A DNA stretch of 45,667 nucleotides from Pseudomonadota bacterium (GCA_029779845.1 JAKOZT010000130.1:1-45667); one strand, 5' to 3'; positions 1 through 8,706 are shown, counted from the stretch's first letter. Numbers and translations: made by a program. The notes: generated from the sequence alone by a model not told the origin.

Positions 1-525
1 GCGGGCATGCCACCTCTGGTTCAGCAAAGGGCCGTGCGGGCCGCTCGCGGCGCGCCTATGAGACGCTGAGCAGCGCAGGGCTCGTGGCCCGCGCGCGTAC
101 CCGCGCGCCTCGTCCTCATGCTCGCCGCGGGTGATTGAGCGCAGCGGCGCAGCCGCGAAGCGAGTTCCGCGGCGGGGCCGCGAGACCGAGCAGCGCAAGG
201 CAGTCGGCCCGCAGGGCCGACCGTCTCATAGGCGCGCCGCGGGCGGCCCGCACGGCCCTTTGCCGCTTGGACCACGCTGCCGGCTTTCTGAACGATTGAT
301 CGCCGGTCGGCATGAGGGGGCGAGGCCGCGGCGGCATGCCGTAGATCGCCGGCCCGGCCAGCGGTGCCACGGCGGCGATCTTCAGGGCGACTTCCATCGG
401 CCATGAGCAGGCGGGCAGACTCGCAATCAAGAGGCGACGTTCGCCTTCTTTCCAACGACGCGGATGTCCCTGCCGGGGCGCTTCAACCGACGCAGCGATA
501 GGCGGACGACGCCCCCCGCGTCTGC
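1..525. other. Gene-poor left edge
   Basis: No frame in this stretch has a convincing protein or a ribosome binding site. The open frames present are rich in Arg, Ala, Gly and Pro, as expected from random high-GC sequence. The main structure is the large inverted repeat listed separately. The right part (about 400-525) is downstream of the MFS gene, which ends at 526 on the minus strand. Confidence 0.6.
24..263. repeat. 42-bp inverted repeat, MITE-like element
   Basis: Bases 24-65 and 222-263 are reverse complements over 42 positions with one mismatch (41/42). They are separated by 156 bp that contains further short hairpins, for example GTCGGCCC/GGGCCGAC around 204-222. The interior has no transposase frame. 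No clear target-site duplication is visible at the outer ends. This could be a non-autonomous palindromic element or an intergenic hairpin repeat of the type common in Burkholderiales. Confidence 0.7.
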
Positions 526-2193
526 TCAGCGCTCGGCCGCGGGACGAGGCATCACTGCAGCGGTCGACTCCACCGGCTCACTGACTTCGCGCATGTCGAG
601 TCCTCGCCGGTCACGCACGAATATCGCGCCGATCACTACCGTCACCAGCGAGACGACAACCGTGTAGACCAAGCCGCGGTACATGTCGCCGCTAGCCACC
701 ACCATCGCCGTTGCGACGAACGGTGCGAAGCCACCGATCCAGCCGTTGCCGAACTGCAGCGCGGACGACACGCCGCTGTAGCGCACCTGCGTCGGAAACT
801 GCTCGACGAGGAACGCGCCCATCGGCCCGTACACCATCGTCGCCAGCAGCACCAGCGCGAAAAGCGATCCGACAACTCCCAGCACGTTGATGCGCGCAGG
901 GTCGGCCTTCAGCGGCATGCCGCGTTCGACGAGCGCCTGGCGCAGCGCCGCCTCGTCGTATCCGGTCTGCCTGGTCTCGCCGATCACGAACTGCAATTCG
1001 CCAGGCTGCTGCTGCACCGTGAAAGGCACGCCTTGTGCCGACAGGAACGAGCGCGCGCGCGTGCACGGCTTTGTCGCCTTCGGCTGGAACAGTTGGCCGA
1101 TCAGCGACTGGTCCTCGCGACAGTCGTCGCCCTGGATGACCACCTGTGTACGTGCGCGGAACTCCTCTAGCGCCGGATTGCCGTAGTGGGTCAGCGCCTG
1201 GAACAGCGGCATGAACAGCAGCGCAGAGAGCAGGCATCCGGCCAGCATGATCCACTTGCGGCCGATGACGTCCGAGAGCCAGCCGAACAGCACGAAGAAC
1301 GGCGTGGCAAGGACCAGCGCGACGGTCAGATAGCCATAGGTCGATTGCGCGGGCAGCTTCAAGGTCGCCGTCATGAATTGCAGGCTGTAGAAGTGCGCCG
1401 TGTACCAGATGACCGCCTGACCGGCGACCGCGCCGAAGATCGTCACGAGAAGCACTCGCAGATTGCGCGGCTTGCCGAACGTGTCGGAGATCGGACTGCG
1501 AGATTGCTTGCCGTGCGCCTTCATTTCCAGGAAGACCGGCGACTCCTCGAGCCGCATGCGCATGTACATCGAATAGACCAGCAAGCCGATCGAGAGCATG
1601 AAGGGCACCCGCCAGCCCCACAGCGCGAAGGCTTCAGGCGACATCGAAGAACGCAGCGCCCAGATCACCGACAGGGAGAGCAGCAGGCCGATCGTGCCCG
1701 TGATCTGCAACCAGCTGGTCGTAAAACCGCGCGAGCGGTTGTCGGCGTGCTCGGCGATGTAGGTCACCGCCCCGCCGAACTCGCCGCCGATCGCCAGGCC
1801 TTGCAGCAGGCGCAGCGCGACGAGAATCGCCGGCGCTGCCCAGCCGATCGTCTCGAAAGTCGGCAGGAAGCCGACGGCCGCCGTGGCGACTCCCATGATG
1901 ATCATGGTGATCAGGAAGGTCTTCTTGCGCCCCACCAGATCGCCCAATCGCCCGAAGACGATCGCCCCGAAAGGCCGCAGCACGAAGCCGGCACCGAAGG
2001 TGGCCAGTGACGCGAGGATTGCCGCCGACTCGTTGCCCTTCGGGAAGAACAGGCTGCCAAAGAACACGGCGAGGCTGCCGTAGATGAAGAAGTCGTACCA
2101 CTCGAACACCGTGCCAAGCGCCGCGGCAAAGACCACGCGCCGGGTCTCCTGCTTTTGCACGGGTGCTGCTGAACTTGCGTGGGCTGTCGTCAT
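526..2193 (-). CDS. MHS-family MFS transporter (metabolite:H+ symporter)
   Basis: This 555-residue inner-membrane permease probably imports a carboxylate or aromatic acid with protons. The MHS (metabolite:H+ symporter) signature is clear: GTVFEWYDFFIYG near residues 27-39, the loop 2-3 motif GRLGDLVGRKK, and RLLQGLAIGGEFGG. It is about 100 residues longer than most relatives (usually 430-450). The excess is a hydrophilic segment at roughly residues 335-435, between two C-terminal-half helices, with two Cys; similar insertions are known in a subset of MHS proteins. The start has GGAG a few bases upstream. It lies 33 bp behind the hydrolase gene and is probably co-transcribed with it from a sigma54 promoter. 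The substrate is not evident from the sequence. Confidence 0.9.
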   Translation of the reverse strand: MTTAHASSAAPVQKQETRRVVFAAALGTVFEWYDFFIYGSLAVFFGSLFFPKGNESAAILASLATFGAGFVLRPFGAIVFGRLGDLVGRKKTFLITMIIMGVATAAVGFLPTFETIGWAAPAILVALRLLQGLAIGGEFGGAVTYIAEHADNRSRGFTTSWLQITGTIGLLLSLSVIWALRSSMSPEAFALWGWRVPFMLSIGLLVYSMYMRMRLEESPVFLEMKAHGKQSRSPISDTFGKPRNLRVLLVTIFGAVAGQAVIWYTAHFYSLQFMTATLKLPAQSTYGYLTVALVLATPFFVLFGWLSDVIGRKWIMLAGCLLSALLFMPLFQALTHYGNPALEEFRARTQVVIQGDDCREDQSLIGQLFQPKATKPCTRARSFLSAQGVPFTVQQQPGELQFVIGETRQTGYDEAALRQALVERGMPLKADPARINVLGVVGSLFALVLLATMVYGPMGAFLVEQFPTQVRYSGVSSALQFGNGWIGGFAPFVATAMVVASGDMYRGLVYTVVVSLVTVVIGAIFVRDRRGLDMREVSEPVESTAAVMPRPAAER

Positions 2194-2226
2194 GTCTCCA
2201 CTCCTGGTTGTGTTGTACAGCGCAGA

Positions 2227-3006
2227 TCAGCGGCCGATGCGCGTGAGGAATCCGCGCAGCACGGAATTGAACCTTGCAGGCTGCTCCAGCATCGGAAAGT
2301 GCGCGGCCGCGGCAATCATCTGCAACTCCGCCCCGGGGATGCCGGCTGCCAGCGCGCGTGACTCCGTCGGCGGCGTGATTGCGTCCTCGTCGCCACAGAC
2401 GACCAGCGTCGGCAAGTCGAGCTTCGCCAGTTGCGAACGGCTGTCCGCCTCGTTCAGCGACACGATCGCTTCGCGTGCCACGAACTCCGGGGTCTGCGAC
2501 ACCTCGTGGCGGGCGAACTCGACCAGCGAAGCGGCCGCGGCAGAACCGAAGCTGCGCTCGATGACCGCCTGGCTGGCCGCGACGACACCCAGCCGATCGA
2601 TTGCAGCAAGAACATTGGCAACGGCGACGTCCGGCCCCAGGCCATGCGGCGTCGCACCGACCAGAACGAGGCCGCGCAGGCGGGCTCGGTGCTCGAGCGC
2701 GAATCGTTGCGCAATGGTCCCGCCCATCGACAAGCCGATGAGCACGGCGTCCCGCACCTTCAGTGTCTGAAAGACAAGCGCCAGATCGTCGGCGAAGGCG
2801 TCGATCGTGTAGCGGCGCGTGCGAGGACTTGCTGAGCGGCCGTGGCCCGGCAGATCCAGAACGATCAGGCGGTGATCGCACGAGAAGTCGGCGATCTGCT
2901 CGCGCCAGAAATCCCCCGTGGTCGTGAACCCGTGGCAGAAGACCACATCGGGGCCTTGGCCCGTGATGCGGACGCGCATGTCTCCAATCTGTTGTGTCTC
3001 GGTCAT
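2227..3006 (-). CDS. Alpha/beta hydrolase, PcaD/enol-lactonase-like
   Basis: A 259-residue cytoplasmic alpha/beta-hydrolase. The oxyanion-hole segment FCHGFTTTGDFW is near residue 24, and the nucleophile elbow GLSMGG near residue 94 supplies the catalytic Ser. The acid lies in VVCGDEDAITPP, and the catalytic His is probably in AAAHFPMLEQP near the C-terminus. The overall pattern resembles 3-oxoadipate enol-lactonases and related esterases of aromatic degradation, but the exact substrate cannot be read from the sequence. The start is preceded by AAGGAAG. It is the first gene of a two-gene unit with the MHS transporter, so it probably hydrolyses an imported ester or lactone. A divergent sigma54 activator gene lies upstream. 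Confidence 0.85.
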   Translation of the reverse strand: MTETQQIGDMRVRITGQGPDVVFCHGFTTTGDFWREQIADFSCDHRLIVLDLPGHGRSASPRTRRYTIDAFADDLALVFQTLKVRDAVLIGLSMGGTIAQRFALEHRARLRGLVLVGATPHGLGPDVAVANVLAAIDRLGVVAASQAVIERSFGSAAAASLVEFARHEVSQTPEFVAREAIVSLNEADSRSQLAKLDLPTLVVCGDEDAITPPTESRALAAGIPGAELQMIAAAAHFPMLEQPARFNSVLRGFLTRIGR

Positions 3007-3065
3007 GTGTCTTCCTTGAAGGTGGCAGGCAGTCGGCTGTCCGGATCAGCCGCTGCTGGACGCAT

Positions 3066-3081
3066 CGCAATATCAAGGCCA
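3066..3081 (-). promoter_or_regulatory. Sigma54 (-24/-12) promoter for the hydrolase-MFS operon
   Basis: On the minus strand the sequence reads TGGCCTTGATATTGCG. It keeps the TGGC (-24) and TTGC (-12) blocks with the exact spacing of the RpoN consensus TGGCACG-N4-TTGCW. Transcription would start near 3055, about 50 bp before the hydrolase start. The divergent neighbour is a sigma54 activator, which strongly supports the reading. Confidence 0.7.
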
Positions 3082-3215
3082 CCGCGCCACCAGCAGGTGG
3101 ATCTCCGCCAAGTCCTTGATTTGTTTCGAATTTCGGCCCGTCACCGCGGGTTTGACCGATTCGTCGCTTGCGACTAGTCTCAATCGTGCGTCTCAATCTT
3201 GCGACTGGAGCATCG

Positions 3216-4577
3216 ATGCCCTTTCCCGAATGGTTCGGTTCCGGACAGAACGAGGCTGACTTCCTTCGCCGCGTCCTCGACCACGTGTCCGACTGCCTGG
3301 TTGCAGTGGACACCGAGGGCCGTGTTGTGCTGATCAACGAACCGTACTGCCGTCTGCTGGGCGGTCGGCCCGAGGACTACATCGGGCGGCACATCACCGA
3401 CGTCGTATCGCCCAAGACCCGGCTGCACCGCGTGGCGCGCGGAGATGCGCAGGTGAATGTGATGCCTCTGGAGGTCCGCGGACATCAGCTGCTGGCGCGG
3501 CAGGTGCCTGTCTATCAGGACGGACGCATCATTGGCGCCGTGGGTCTCGCGCTGTTCTCCAACATGTCGGCGCTGAAGAAGGCCGTCGCTGTCGCCGAGG
3601 GACAAGAAGTGGCGATCCATGGGCGGCCCGCGTCCTGGGTCGCCCATCATCGCATCGAAGACATCCTCGGCCAGGGCCCGCGCATGGAGCACGTACGGGC
3701 ATCGATCGAACAGGCCGCGGAACTGTCGCTGCCGGTACTCGTCCATGGCGAGACGGGGACTGGCAAGGAGCTGGCTGCAAACGCGCTTCACGCGGCCTCG
3801 TCCCGCGCGCGGCGGCCTTTCGTTTGGGTCAACTGCGCTTCCATTCCAGAGTCGCTGATCGACGCCGAGCTGTTCGGATATGAGGGTGGCGCCTTCACCG
3901 GCGCGCGATCGCGCGGAAAACCCGGCAAGTTCGAACTGGCCAGTGGCGGCACCTTGTTTCTCGACGAGATCGGCGACATGCCTCTCAAGCTGCAGGCGAG
4001 TCTGCTGCGAGCGGTGCAGAACCAGGAGATCGTCCGGGTTGGTGGGGTGGCGCCTGTCCCGATCGACACTCGAATCGTCTGTGCCACGCACCGGAACCTG
4101 AAAGGCCTGGTCGATGAAGGGAAGTTCCGGGCAGACCTGTACTACCGGCTCAGCGTGCTGTCGGTTGAACTTCCGGCCTTGCGGGAGCGGGAGGATCTGG
4201 ACTGGCTGATCGATCAGCTGCTGGAGCGCATCGCACAGCGGGAGGGCATCCCCCTTCGGGATGTTCCTCGGGACGTCAGGGCTCGGTGGCTGGCGTTCGA
4301 CTGGCCCGGCAATGTGCGGCAGCTGGAGGCTGTGCTCTTGCGGTTTCTTCTCCGCGGGGAAGACGGACTGGGTCGTTCACCGGCAGCCGACGGGCGAAGA
4401 GGTCGACCGAGGTCAGGCGCATCGTCGTCGGCTCGGCTGCGGGATCATGTGGGCACCGAGCGAGCCCTGCACATTCAGCGCGTGCTGCTTGACGTTGCCG
4501 GTGACAAGGACGAGGCAGCACGTCGCCTCGGCATCAGCCGCGCGACGCTCTACCGGGAACTGCGCAGGCTGGCCTGA
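3216..4577 (+). CDS. Sigma54-dependent transcriptional activator (PAS-AAA-Fis)
   Basis: A 453-residue bacterial enhancer-binding protein. An N-terminal PAS sensor domain (about 10-120) is followed by the AAA+ domain, with Walker A GETGTGKE near residue 179, the sigma54-contact loop GAFTGA near 225 and Walker B GTLFLDEIGD near 245. A C-terminal Fis-type helix-turn-helix (GDKDEAARRLGISRATLYREL, written here in outline; near 429-449) binds DNA. I chose ATG 3216 because GGAG sits 5 bases upstream; a TTG at 3168 and a GTG at 3186 are in frame but lack a clear site. No receiver domain is present, so the signal is probably a small molecule or redox state sensed by PAS. It should activate the divergent hydrolase-transporter operon. 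Confidence 0.92.
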   Translation: MPFPEWFGSGQNEADFLRRVLDHVSDCLVAVDTEGRVVLINEPYCRLLGGRPEDYIGRHITDVVSPKTRLHRVARGDAQVNVMPLEVRGHQLLARQVPVYQDGRIIGAVGLALFSNMSALKKAVAVAEGQEVAIHGRPASWVAHHRIEDILGQGPRMEHVRASIEQAAELSLPVLVHGETGTGKELAANALHAASSRARRPFVWVNCASIPESLIDAELFGYEGGAFTGARSRGKPGKFELASGGTLFLDEIGDMPLKLQASLLRAVQNQEIVRVGGVAPVPIDTRIVCATHRNLKGLVDEGKFRADLYYRLSVLSVELPALREREDLDWLIDQLLERIAQREGIPLRDVPRDVRARWLAFDWPGNVRQLEAVLLRFLLRGEDGLGRSPAADGRRGRPRSGASSSARLRDHVGTERALHIQRVLLDVAGDKDEAARRLGISRATLYRELRRLA

Positions 4578-4601
4578 CTTCGACAGAGCAGGTGGGCCCG
4601 T

Positions 4602-4626
4602 GCGTGTCCAGCTTGTCCGGACACGC
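4602..4626. terminator. Hairpin between convergent genes
   Basis: GCGTGTCC (4602-4609) pairs perfectly with GGACACGC (4619-4626) across a 9-base loop. It lies 25 bp after the sigma54 activator stop and 30 bp beyond the end of the convergent Rieske gene, so it could stop transcription from both sides. There is no T-run on the plus side. Confidence 0.5.
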
Positions 4627-4655
4627 GCCCCGATCCGCCGGGGCACACCCCCCCA

Positions 4656-5741
4656 TCACCCCACCGCCCTCTTCTTCAACCACCGCCGCATCGCCAGCGA
4701 GGGCCCGTCGGCGCGGAACGAGATCTCGTGCGCCGTGCCCGGCGGGTAGTTCGCGAGGTTGCGCTCGATCGCCTCCAGGCCGTCGATGTCTTCCTGGAAG
4801 GCGGCGAGCAGCTGGCCGTGCATGAACTCGGTGATCTCGCCGTCCTCCAGCGCGAAGTTGCGGCCGTGGTGGATGAAGTAGTGCGTGCTCGTCGCCGTCT
4901 CGGGCGTGACGATGTGCGCGGTGCGGATCGCGCGCGAGGGCTGCTCATCCTCGGGAATCGCGCAGGCGTGGAAGCGCGCGTGCACCTCGTGCAGCGCCGG
5001 CGAGTGGAAGGTCGAGCTGGTGATGCGCGCGGCGTCCACGCCTTCCAGCCCGGTGGGCTTGGCCCACACCGGCGGCAGCCGCGTCGGCACCACGCGGCGC
5101 AGCAGCGAGAAGTGGCCGGTGGCGGCGTCGATCTTGCTCTCGTAGGGCGCGCTGGCGTAGTCGGGCGTGCCGAAGGTCCTGGCGTGCAGGAAGCTCAGGT
5201 GCGTCAGGTCGAGCAGGTTCTCGTGCAGGCGCACATAACTCGAGCGCAGGTACAGCCGCTCGCGCGAGGCGCGCCAGCCCTCGGTGTCGGAGATCCACGG
5301 CAGGTGCGGCGGCTCGCGATCCGGCGGCGTCGCGCCCATCCAGATCCACACCAGCGGGCCGAGCTGCTCGGCCGCGAACGAACGCACGCGGGCGCCAGGC
5401 GGCACCACCGTCTGCGACGGCACCGAGCTGCATCCGCCGTCGCAGCCGAAGCGCGCGCCGTGGTAGCCGCAGACGATGTGGTCGCCGTCGACCGTGCCGA
5501 GCGACAGCGGCATCGAGCGGTGCGGGCAGCGGTCTTCCAGCGCCATCACGCCGCCGTCGGTGCGGCGCAGCAGCATCACCGGCACGCCCAGGATGCGGCG
5601 CGCCAGCGGCGTGCGCGTCACCTCGTGGTCGAAGGCGGCCACGTACCACTCGTCGTAGACGAAGGGCGTGCGCTCGTCGGCGAGTTCGCCTTGCAGGCGC
5701 AGCGCGGCTTCGCGCACGCGGTCCATCAGCGGCTGGTCCAT
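4656..5741 (-). CDS. Rieske (2Fe-2S) ring-hydroxylating oxygenase component, VanA-like
   Basis: A 361-residue oxygenase alpha subunit. The Rieske cluster ligands are C-P-H-R near residue 70 and C-G-Y-H-G near 89-93 (CxH-x16-17-CxxH). The mononuclear iron motif NLLDLTHLSFLH near 173-184 gives the two His ligands. Such enzymes O-demethylate or hydroxylate aromatic compounds using electrons from a separate reductase; no reductase gene is in the window. The frame stays open far upstream, but the family alignment and the ATG at 5741 (MDQPLMDR) fix the start. The gene is divergent from the LuxR-type regulator, with about 90 bp between. Compared with the second oxygenase at 6747-7760 it has a longer N-terminus, so the two are paralogues rather than a recent duplication. 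Confidence 0.9.
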   Translation of the reverse strand: MDQPLMDRVREAALRLQGELADERTPFVYDEWYVAAFDHEVTRTPLARRILGVPVMLLRRTDGGVMALEDRCPHRSMPLSLGTVDGDHIVCGYHGARFGCDGGCSSVPSQTVVPPGARVRSFAAEQLGPLVWIWMGATPPDREPPHLPWISDTEGWRASRERLYLRSSYVRLHENLLDLTHLSFLHARTFGTPDYASAPYESKIDAATGHFSLLRRVVPTRLPPVWAKPTGLEGVDAARITSSTFHSPALHEVHARFHACAIPEDEQPSRAIRTAHIVTPETATSTHYFIHHGRNFALEDGEITEFMHGQLLAAFQEDIDGLEAIERNLANYPPGTAHEISFRADGPSLAMRRWLKKRAVG

Positions 5742-5831
5742 GGGGTCGTCTCCTGTCGTCGTTCGTAGTGATGCGATGCTGCGCTCATGCCCGGGCGCCG
5801 TCTGTCCCCCGCACGGCGGACAATCCACGCC

Positions 5832-6644
5832 ATGCCCGCCGCCCGCCTCGCCCTGGATGCCGACGCGCTCGCGCGCGTGGTGGAGCACCTCGGCCGCGAC
5901 GGCTTCGGCGCCGCGCTGATCGAGTGGCTGACGCCCGCGCTGCATCCGGCGCACGCCACCGCGTTCCGCTACGACAGCGAGGCGCGCTCGCGCGTGGTGA
6001 TGACGGCCAGCGCCGGCGGCGGGCCGGCGGCGCTGCAATCGGCGCGCGTCTACGCCGGCAGCGGGCTGGCGCGGCTGGACCGGCTGCGCGGGCTGATCCC
6101 GCCGCGCGGCGAGGCCGCTGAACAGGTCGATCGCGCCCCGGCGATCGTGCGGCTGCGCCGCGAGGAGATCGCCGACACCGCCTACCGCGAGCAGCTGTGG
6201 GACCGCTTCGGCCTGGTCGACCGGCTCTCCGCGCTGGCGCTGGTCGACGGCCACTGGAGCGCCTTCAACCTCTACCGCGACCGCGCCGGCGGCCCCTTCG
6301 AGGCGCGCGAGCTGGCGCGCTTCGCGGCGCTGGCGCCGCTGCTGCTGGCGCTGCTGGGGCGGCACCTGGCCGCCTTGCAACCGGCCGCGCAGGAGGGGCC
6401 GGCGACGCGCCTCACGCCCGAGGCCGCCGAGGCGATGCTGCACCGCCTGCCGGCGCGGCTGAGCGCACGCGAGCGCGAGGTCTGCGCGCTGACGCTGGCC
6501 GGCCACACGCGCGAAGGCATCGGCCTGGCGCTGGGCATCGCGCCCAGCAGCGTGGCCACGCTGCGCCGGCGCGCCTACGCCAAGCTGGCGATCCACGGCG
6601 CCGGCGAGCTGTTCGCGCTGTGCCTGAACCACGCGCCGCGCTGA
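5832..6644 (+). CDS. LuxR-family transcriptional regulator
   Basis: A 270-residue protein whose last ~60 residues form a LuxR-type helix-turn-helix: LSAREREVCALTLAGHTREG, then IGLALGIAPSSVATLRRRAY. The N-terminal ~200 residues match no sensor domain I can name; there is no receiver Asp pattern and no membrane segment. The start is uncertain: ATG 5787 adds 15 basic residues, and neither start has a strong ribosome binding site. It sits between two Rieske oxygenase genes, divergent from one and upstream of the other by 102 bp, so it is the probable regulator of both. An aromatic ligand is likely but not shown. Confidence 0.85.
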   Translation: MPAARLALDADALARVVEHLGRDGFGAALIEWLTPALHPAHATAFRYDSEARSRVVMTASAGGGPAALQSARVYAGSGLARLDRLRGLIPPRGEAAEQVDRAPAIVRLRREEIADTAYREQLWDRFGLVDRLSALALVDGHWSAFNLYRDRAGGPFEARELARFAALAPLLLALLGRHLAALQPAAQEGPATRLTPEAAEAMLHRLPARLSAREREVCALTLAGHTREGIGLALGIAPSSVATLRRRAYAKLAIHGAGELFALCLNHAPR

Positions 6645-6746
6645 AGCAGGGATTGCCGCGTCGACAGCGCGGAGGACAGACAGCCGCGCGCGGCGGCGCT
6701 ACCGTCGCTGCATCGCATCCAAGAATGGAAAGAACGGAGACAGGCC

Positions 6747-7760
6747 ATGTTCATCCGCAACTGCTGGTACGTCGTCGCCTGGGACCACGAGATCCCGGCC
6801 GACGGCCTGTTCGCACGCACCGTGATCGGCGAGCCGCTGCTGCTGTACCGCACCGAGGGCGGCGAAGTCGTCGTACTGGAAGACCGCTGCTGCCACCGCC
6901 TCGCGCCGCTGTCGGCCGGGCGCAAGGAAGGCGACTGCGTGCGCTGCGGCTACCACGGCCTGAAGTTCGACGCCAGCGGCGCCTGCGTGGAGATCCCCGG
7001 GCTGGCGAGCGTGCCGCCCAAGGCGCGCGTGCGGCGCTACCCGGTGGCGGTGAAGAACCACTGGGTGTTCGCCTGGATGGGCGACCCGGCGCTGGCCGAC
7101 ACCGCCACGCTGCCCGACAACTTCTCCTGCGGCGACCCCGACTGGCACTACAAGCCCGGCTACCTGCACTACGACACGCCGTGGGCGCTGATCGCCGACA
7201 ACCTGCTCGATTTCTCGCACCTGAGCTACGTGCACGAGAAGACGCTGGGCGGCACGCCGGCGATCGCGCAGGCGCGCCCGACGATCGAGAAGGTGCCGCG
7301 CGGCGTGCGCGTCTCGCGGCACGTGGCCGACGTGCCGCCGCCGCCCTTCTACCTGCGCATGAAGCCCTTCGACGGCAACATCGACCGGCATTTCATCTAC
7401 GACTTCCTGCTGCCCGCCACGCTCTTGATGCACTCCGGCGGCCGCCCCACCGGCACCACCGCGAGCGACGGCCCGCCCTCGGTGCAGCTGCACTCCTGCC
7501 AGGCGCTGACGCCCGAGACGGAGAACAGCACGCACTACTTCTTCATGCAGGGCGTGCCGACCGCGCAAGGCGGCGCGGGCCTGGTCGACAACGTCTTCGC
7601 GAGCCTGGTGCAGGCCTTCAACGAAGACCGCGACATGATCACCGCGCAGGCGCGCATCATCGCGATGAAGCCCGACGCGCCGATGCTGCCGCTGGCGATG
7701 GACTCGGCGCTGATCCAGTTCCGCCGCATCGTCGACGAGGCGTTGCGGGCGGAGGCCTGA
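6747..7760 (+). CDS. Rieske (2Fe-2S) ring-hydroxylating oxygenase, vanillate demethylase-like
   Basis: A 337-residue oxygenase component close to the VanA type. Rieske ligands lie in CCHR (about 47-50) and CGYHG (about 67-71). The catalytic iron motif NLLDFSHLSYVHE is near 145-158. The length and the N-terminal motif NCWYVVAWDHEI are typical of vanillate/dicamba demethylase oxygenases. A good ribosome site (CGGAGACA) precedes the ATG. The gene follows the LuxR-type regulator on the same strand and ends 9 bp before the convergent LysR gene. No ferredoxin reductase (VanB-type) is linked here, so the partner must be encoded elsewhere. The substrate is unknown. Confidence 0.92.
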   Translation: MFIRNCWYVVAWDHEIPADGLFARTVIGEPLLLYRTEGGEVVVLEDRCCHRLAPLSAGRKEGDCVRCGYHGLKFDASGACVEIPGLASVPPKARVRRYPVAVKNHWVFAWMGDPALADTATLPDNFSCGDPDWHYKPGYLHYDTPWALIADNLLDFSHLSYVHEKTLGGTPAIAQARPTIEKVPRGVRVSRHVADVPPPPFYLRMKPFDGNIDRHFIYDFLLPATLLMHSGGRPTGTTASDGPPSVQLHSCQALTPETENSTHYFFMQGVPTAQGGAGLVDNVFASLVQAFNEDRDMITAQARIIAMKPDAPMLPLAMDSALIQFRRIVDEALRAEA

Positions 7761-7769
7761 GGCACGGCC

Positions 7770-8678
7770 TCAGCGCCAGGCGGATTTCACCAACTCGCGC
7801 TGCACGATGTCGCGCAGCTCGCGCGCCACCGCGCGCGTGGCCGCGCTGCCGGGCCGCTTCACCGACGACACCAGCGACAGCGTGCGCGGCACCGTCGGTT
7901 TGATCAGCCGGGCGGCGCTGAGCAGCCCGAGCGCCAGTTCCTCGTGCACCGCCTGGCGCGGCAGCACGGTGAACAGCCCGGACTGCACGACCAGATCCTT
8001 CATGATCAACAGCGAGTCGGACTCCGCCGCCACGCGCAACTGCACACCGGCCTTCTTCGACGGCAAATCGAGCGCCACGCGCAGTGCGTTGGGCCGTATC
8101 GCCATGACCAGCGGACGCTCCGCGAGTTGGCGGAAAGACAGCTCCTGCCCGGCCTTGAAGACCCCCGGCGCGCCGATCACCATGCTGTCGATCGTGCACA
8201 GCTTCTCCTCGCCGCGCCGCGGCACGCGCCCGAAGCGGTTGACGATCGCAAGGTCGATGCGGCCGTCGGCCATCATCTCCTCGAGCGGGTTGCTGAACCC
8301 CTCGACGAACTGCAAACCGATGCGCGGGTGACGCGCCGCGATGCGCTGGTGCAGCAGGCCGACCAGAGGCCGCGCGGCCGAGGGCACGACGCCGAGCCGC
8401 ACCAACCCGCTCGGCTCGTTGCCGATCTCGGCGGCCTCACCGGTGGCGCGCTGCATCTCCTCGAGCGCCGCGCGCAGGCGCGGCGCGAGGCGCTCGGCCG
8501 CCTGCGTGAGCGCGACGCCGCGGCCGGTGCGCTCGAACAGGCGGCAGCCCAGCTGAGCCTCCAGCGCCGCCACGTGGCGACTCACCACCGACTGCGCCAC
8601 CTCGATCTGAGCCGCTGCGCGCGAGATGCTGCGCGCTTCCACCACGGCCAGGAAAGCCTCGATGCGGTGCAGGTTCAT
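7770..8678 (-). CDS. LysR-family transcriptional regulator
   Basis: A 302-residue LysR regulator. The N-terminal winged helix-turn-helix is clear (MNLHRIEAFLAVVEARSISR, then AAAQIEVAQSVVSRHVAALE), followed by a two-lobed effector-binding domain starting near RLGVVPSAARPLVGLL. I prefer ATG 8678. An upstream in-frame ATG at 8693 would place the start codon inside the 15-bp dyad at 8692-8706. The gene is divergent from the lyase-dehydratase-Bug-dehydrogenase operon and should control it, with autorepression through the shared intergenic region. Confidence 0.9.
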   Translation of the reverse strand: MNLHRIEAFLAVVEARSISRAAAQIEVAQSVVSRHVAALEAQLGCRLFERTGRGVALTQAAERLAPRLRAALEEMQRATGEAAEIGNEPSGLVRLGVVPSAARPLVGLLHQRIAARHPRIGLQFVEGFSNPLEEMMADGRIDLAIVNRFGRVPRRGEEKLCTIDSMVIGAPGVFKAGQELSFRQLAERPLVMAIRPNALRVALDLPSKKAGVQLRVAAESDSLLIMKDLVVQSGLFTVLPRQAVHEELALGLLSAARLIKPTVPRTLSLVSSVKRPGSAATRAVARELRDIVQRELVKSAWR

Positions 8679-8691
8679 GCCGGGCACTGTC

Positions 8692-8706
8692 ATGCTTTGA
8701 AAGCAT
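8692..8706. promoter_or_regulatory. LysR-type T-N11-A operator dyad
   Basis: ATGCTTTGAAAGCAT is a perfect 7-1-7 palindrome containing the LysR-type T-N11-A pattern (T 8693, A 8705). It lies between a LysR gene and its divergent target operon, which is where the regulatory binding site of such regulators is normally found. Confidence 0.7.

Noticed and set aside
116..430. Minus-strand open frame with a stretch (LKIAAVAPLAGPAIYG) recalling the start of branched-chain amino-acid binding proteins
   Set aside because: Only about 15 residues look similar, the rest is random-looking, and the frame crosses the inverted repeat. At best a gene remnant.
4656..6632. 658-codon version of the first Rieske oxygenase
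   Set aside because: The N-terminal half is the antisense of the LuxR-type gene; homology begins at ATG 5741.
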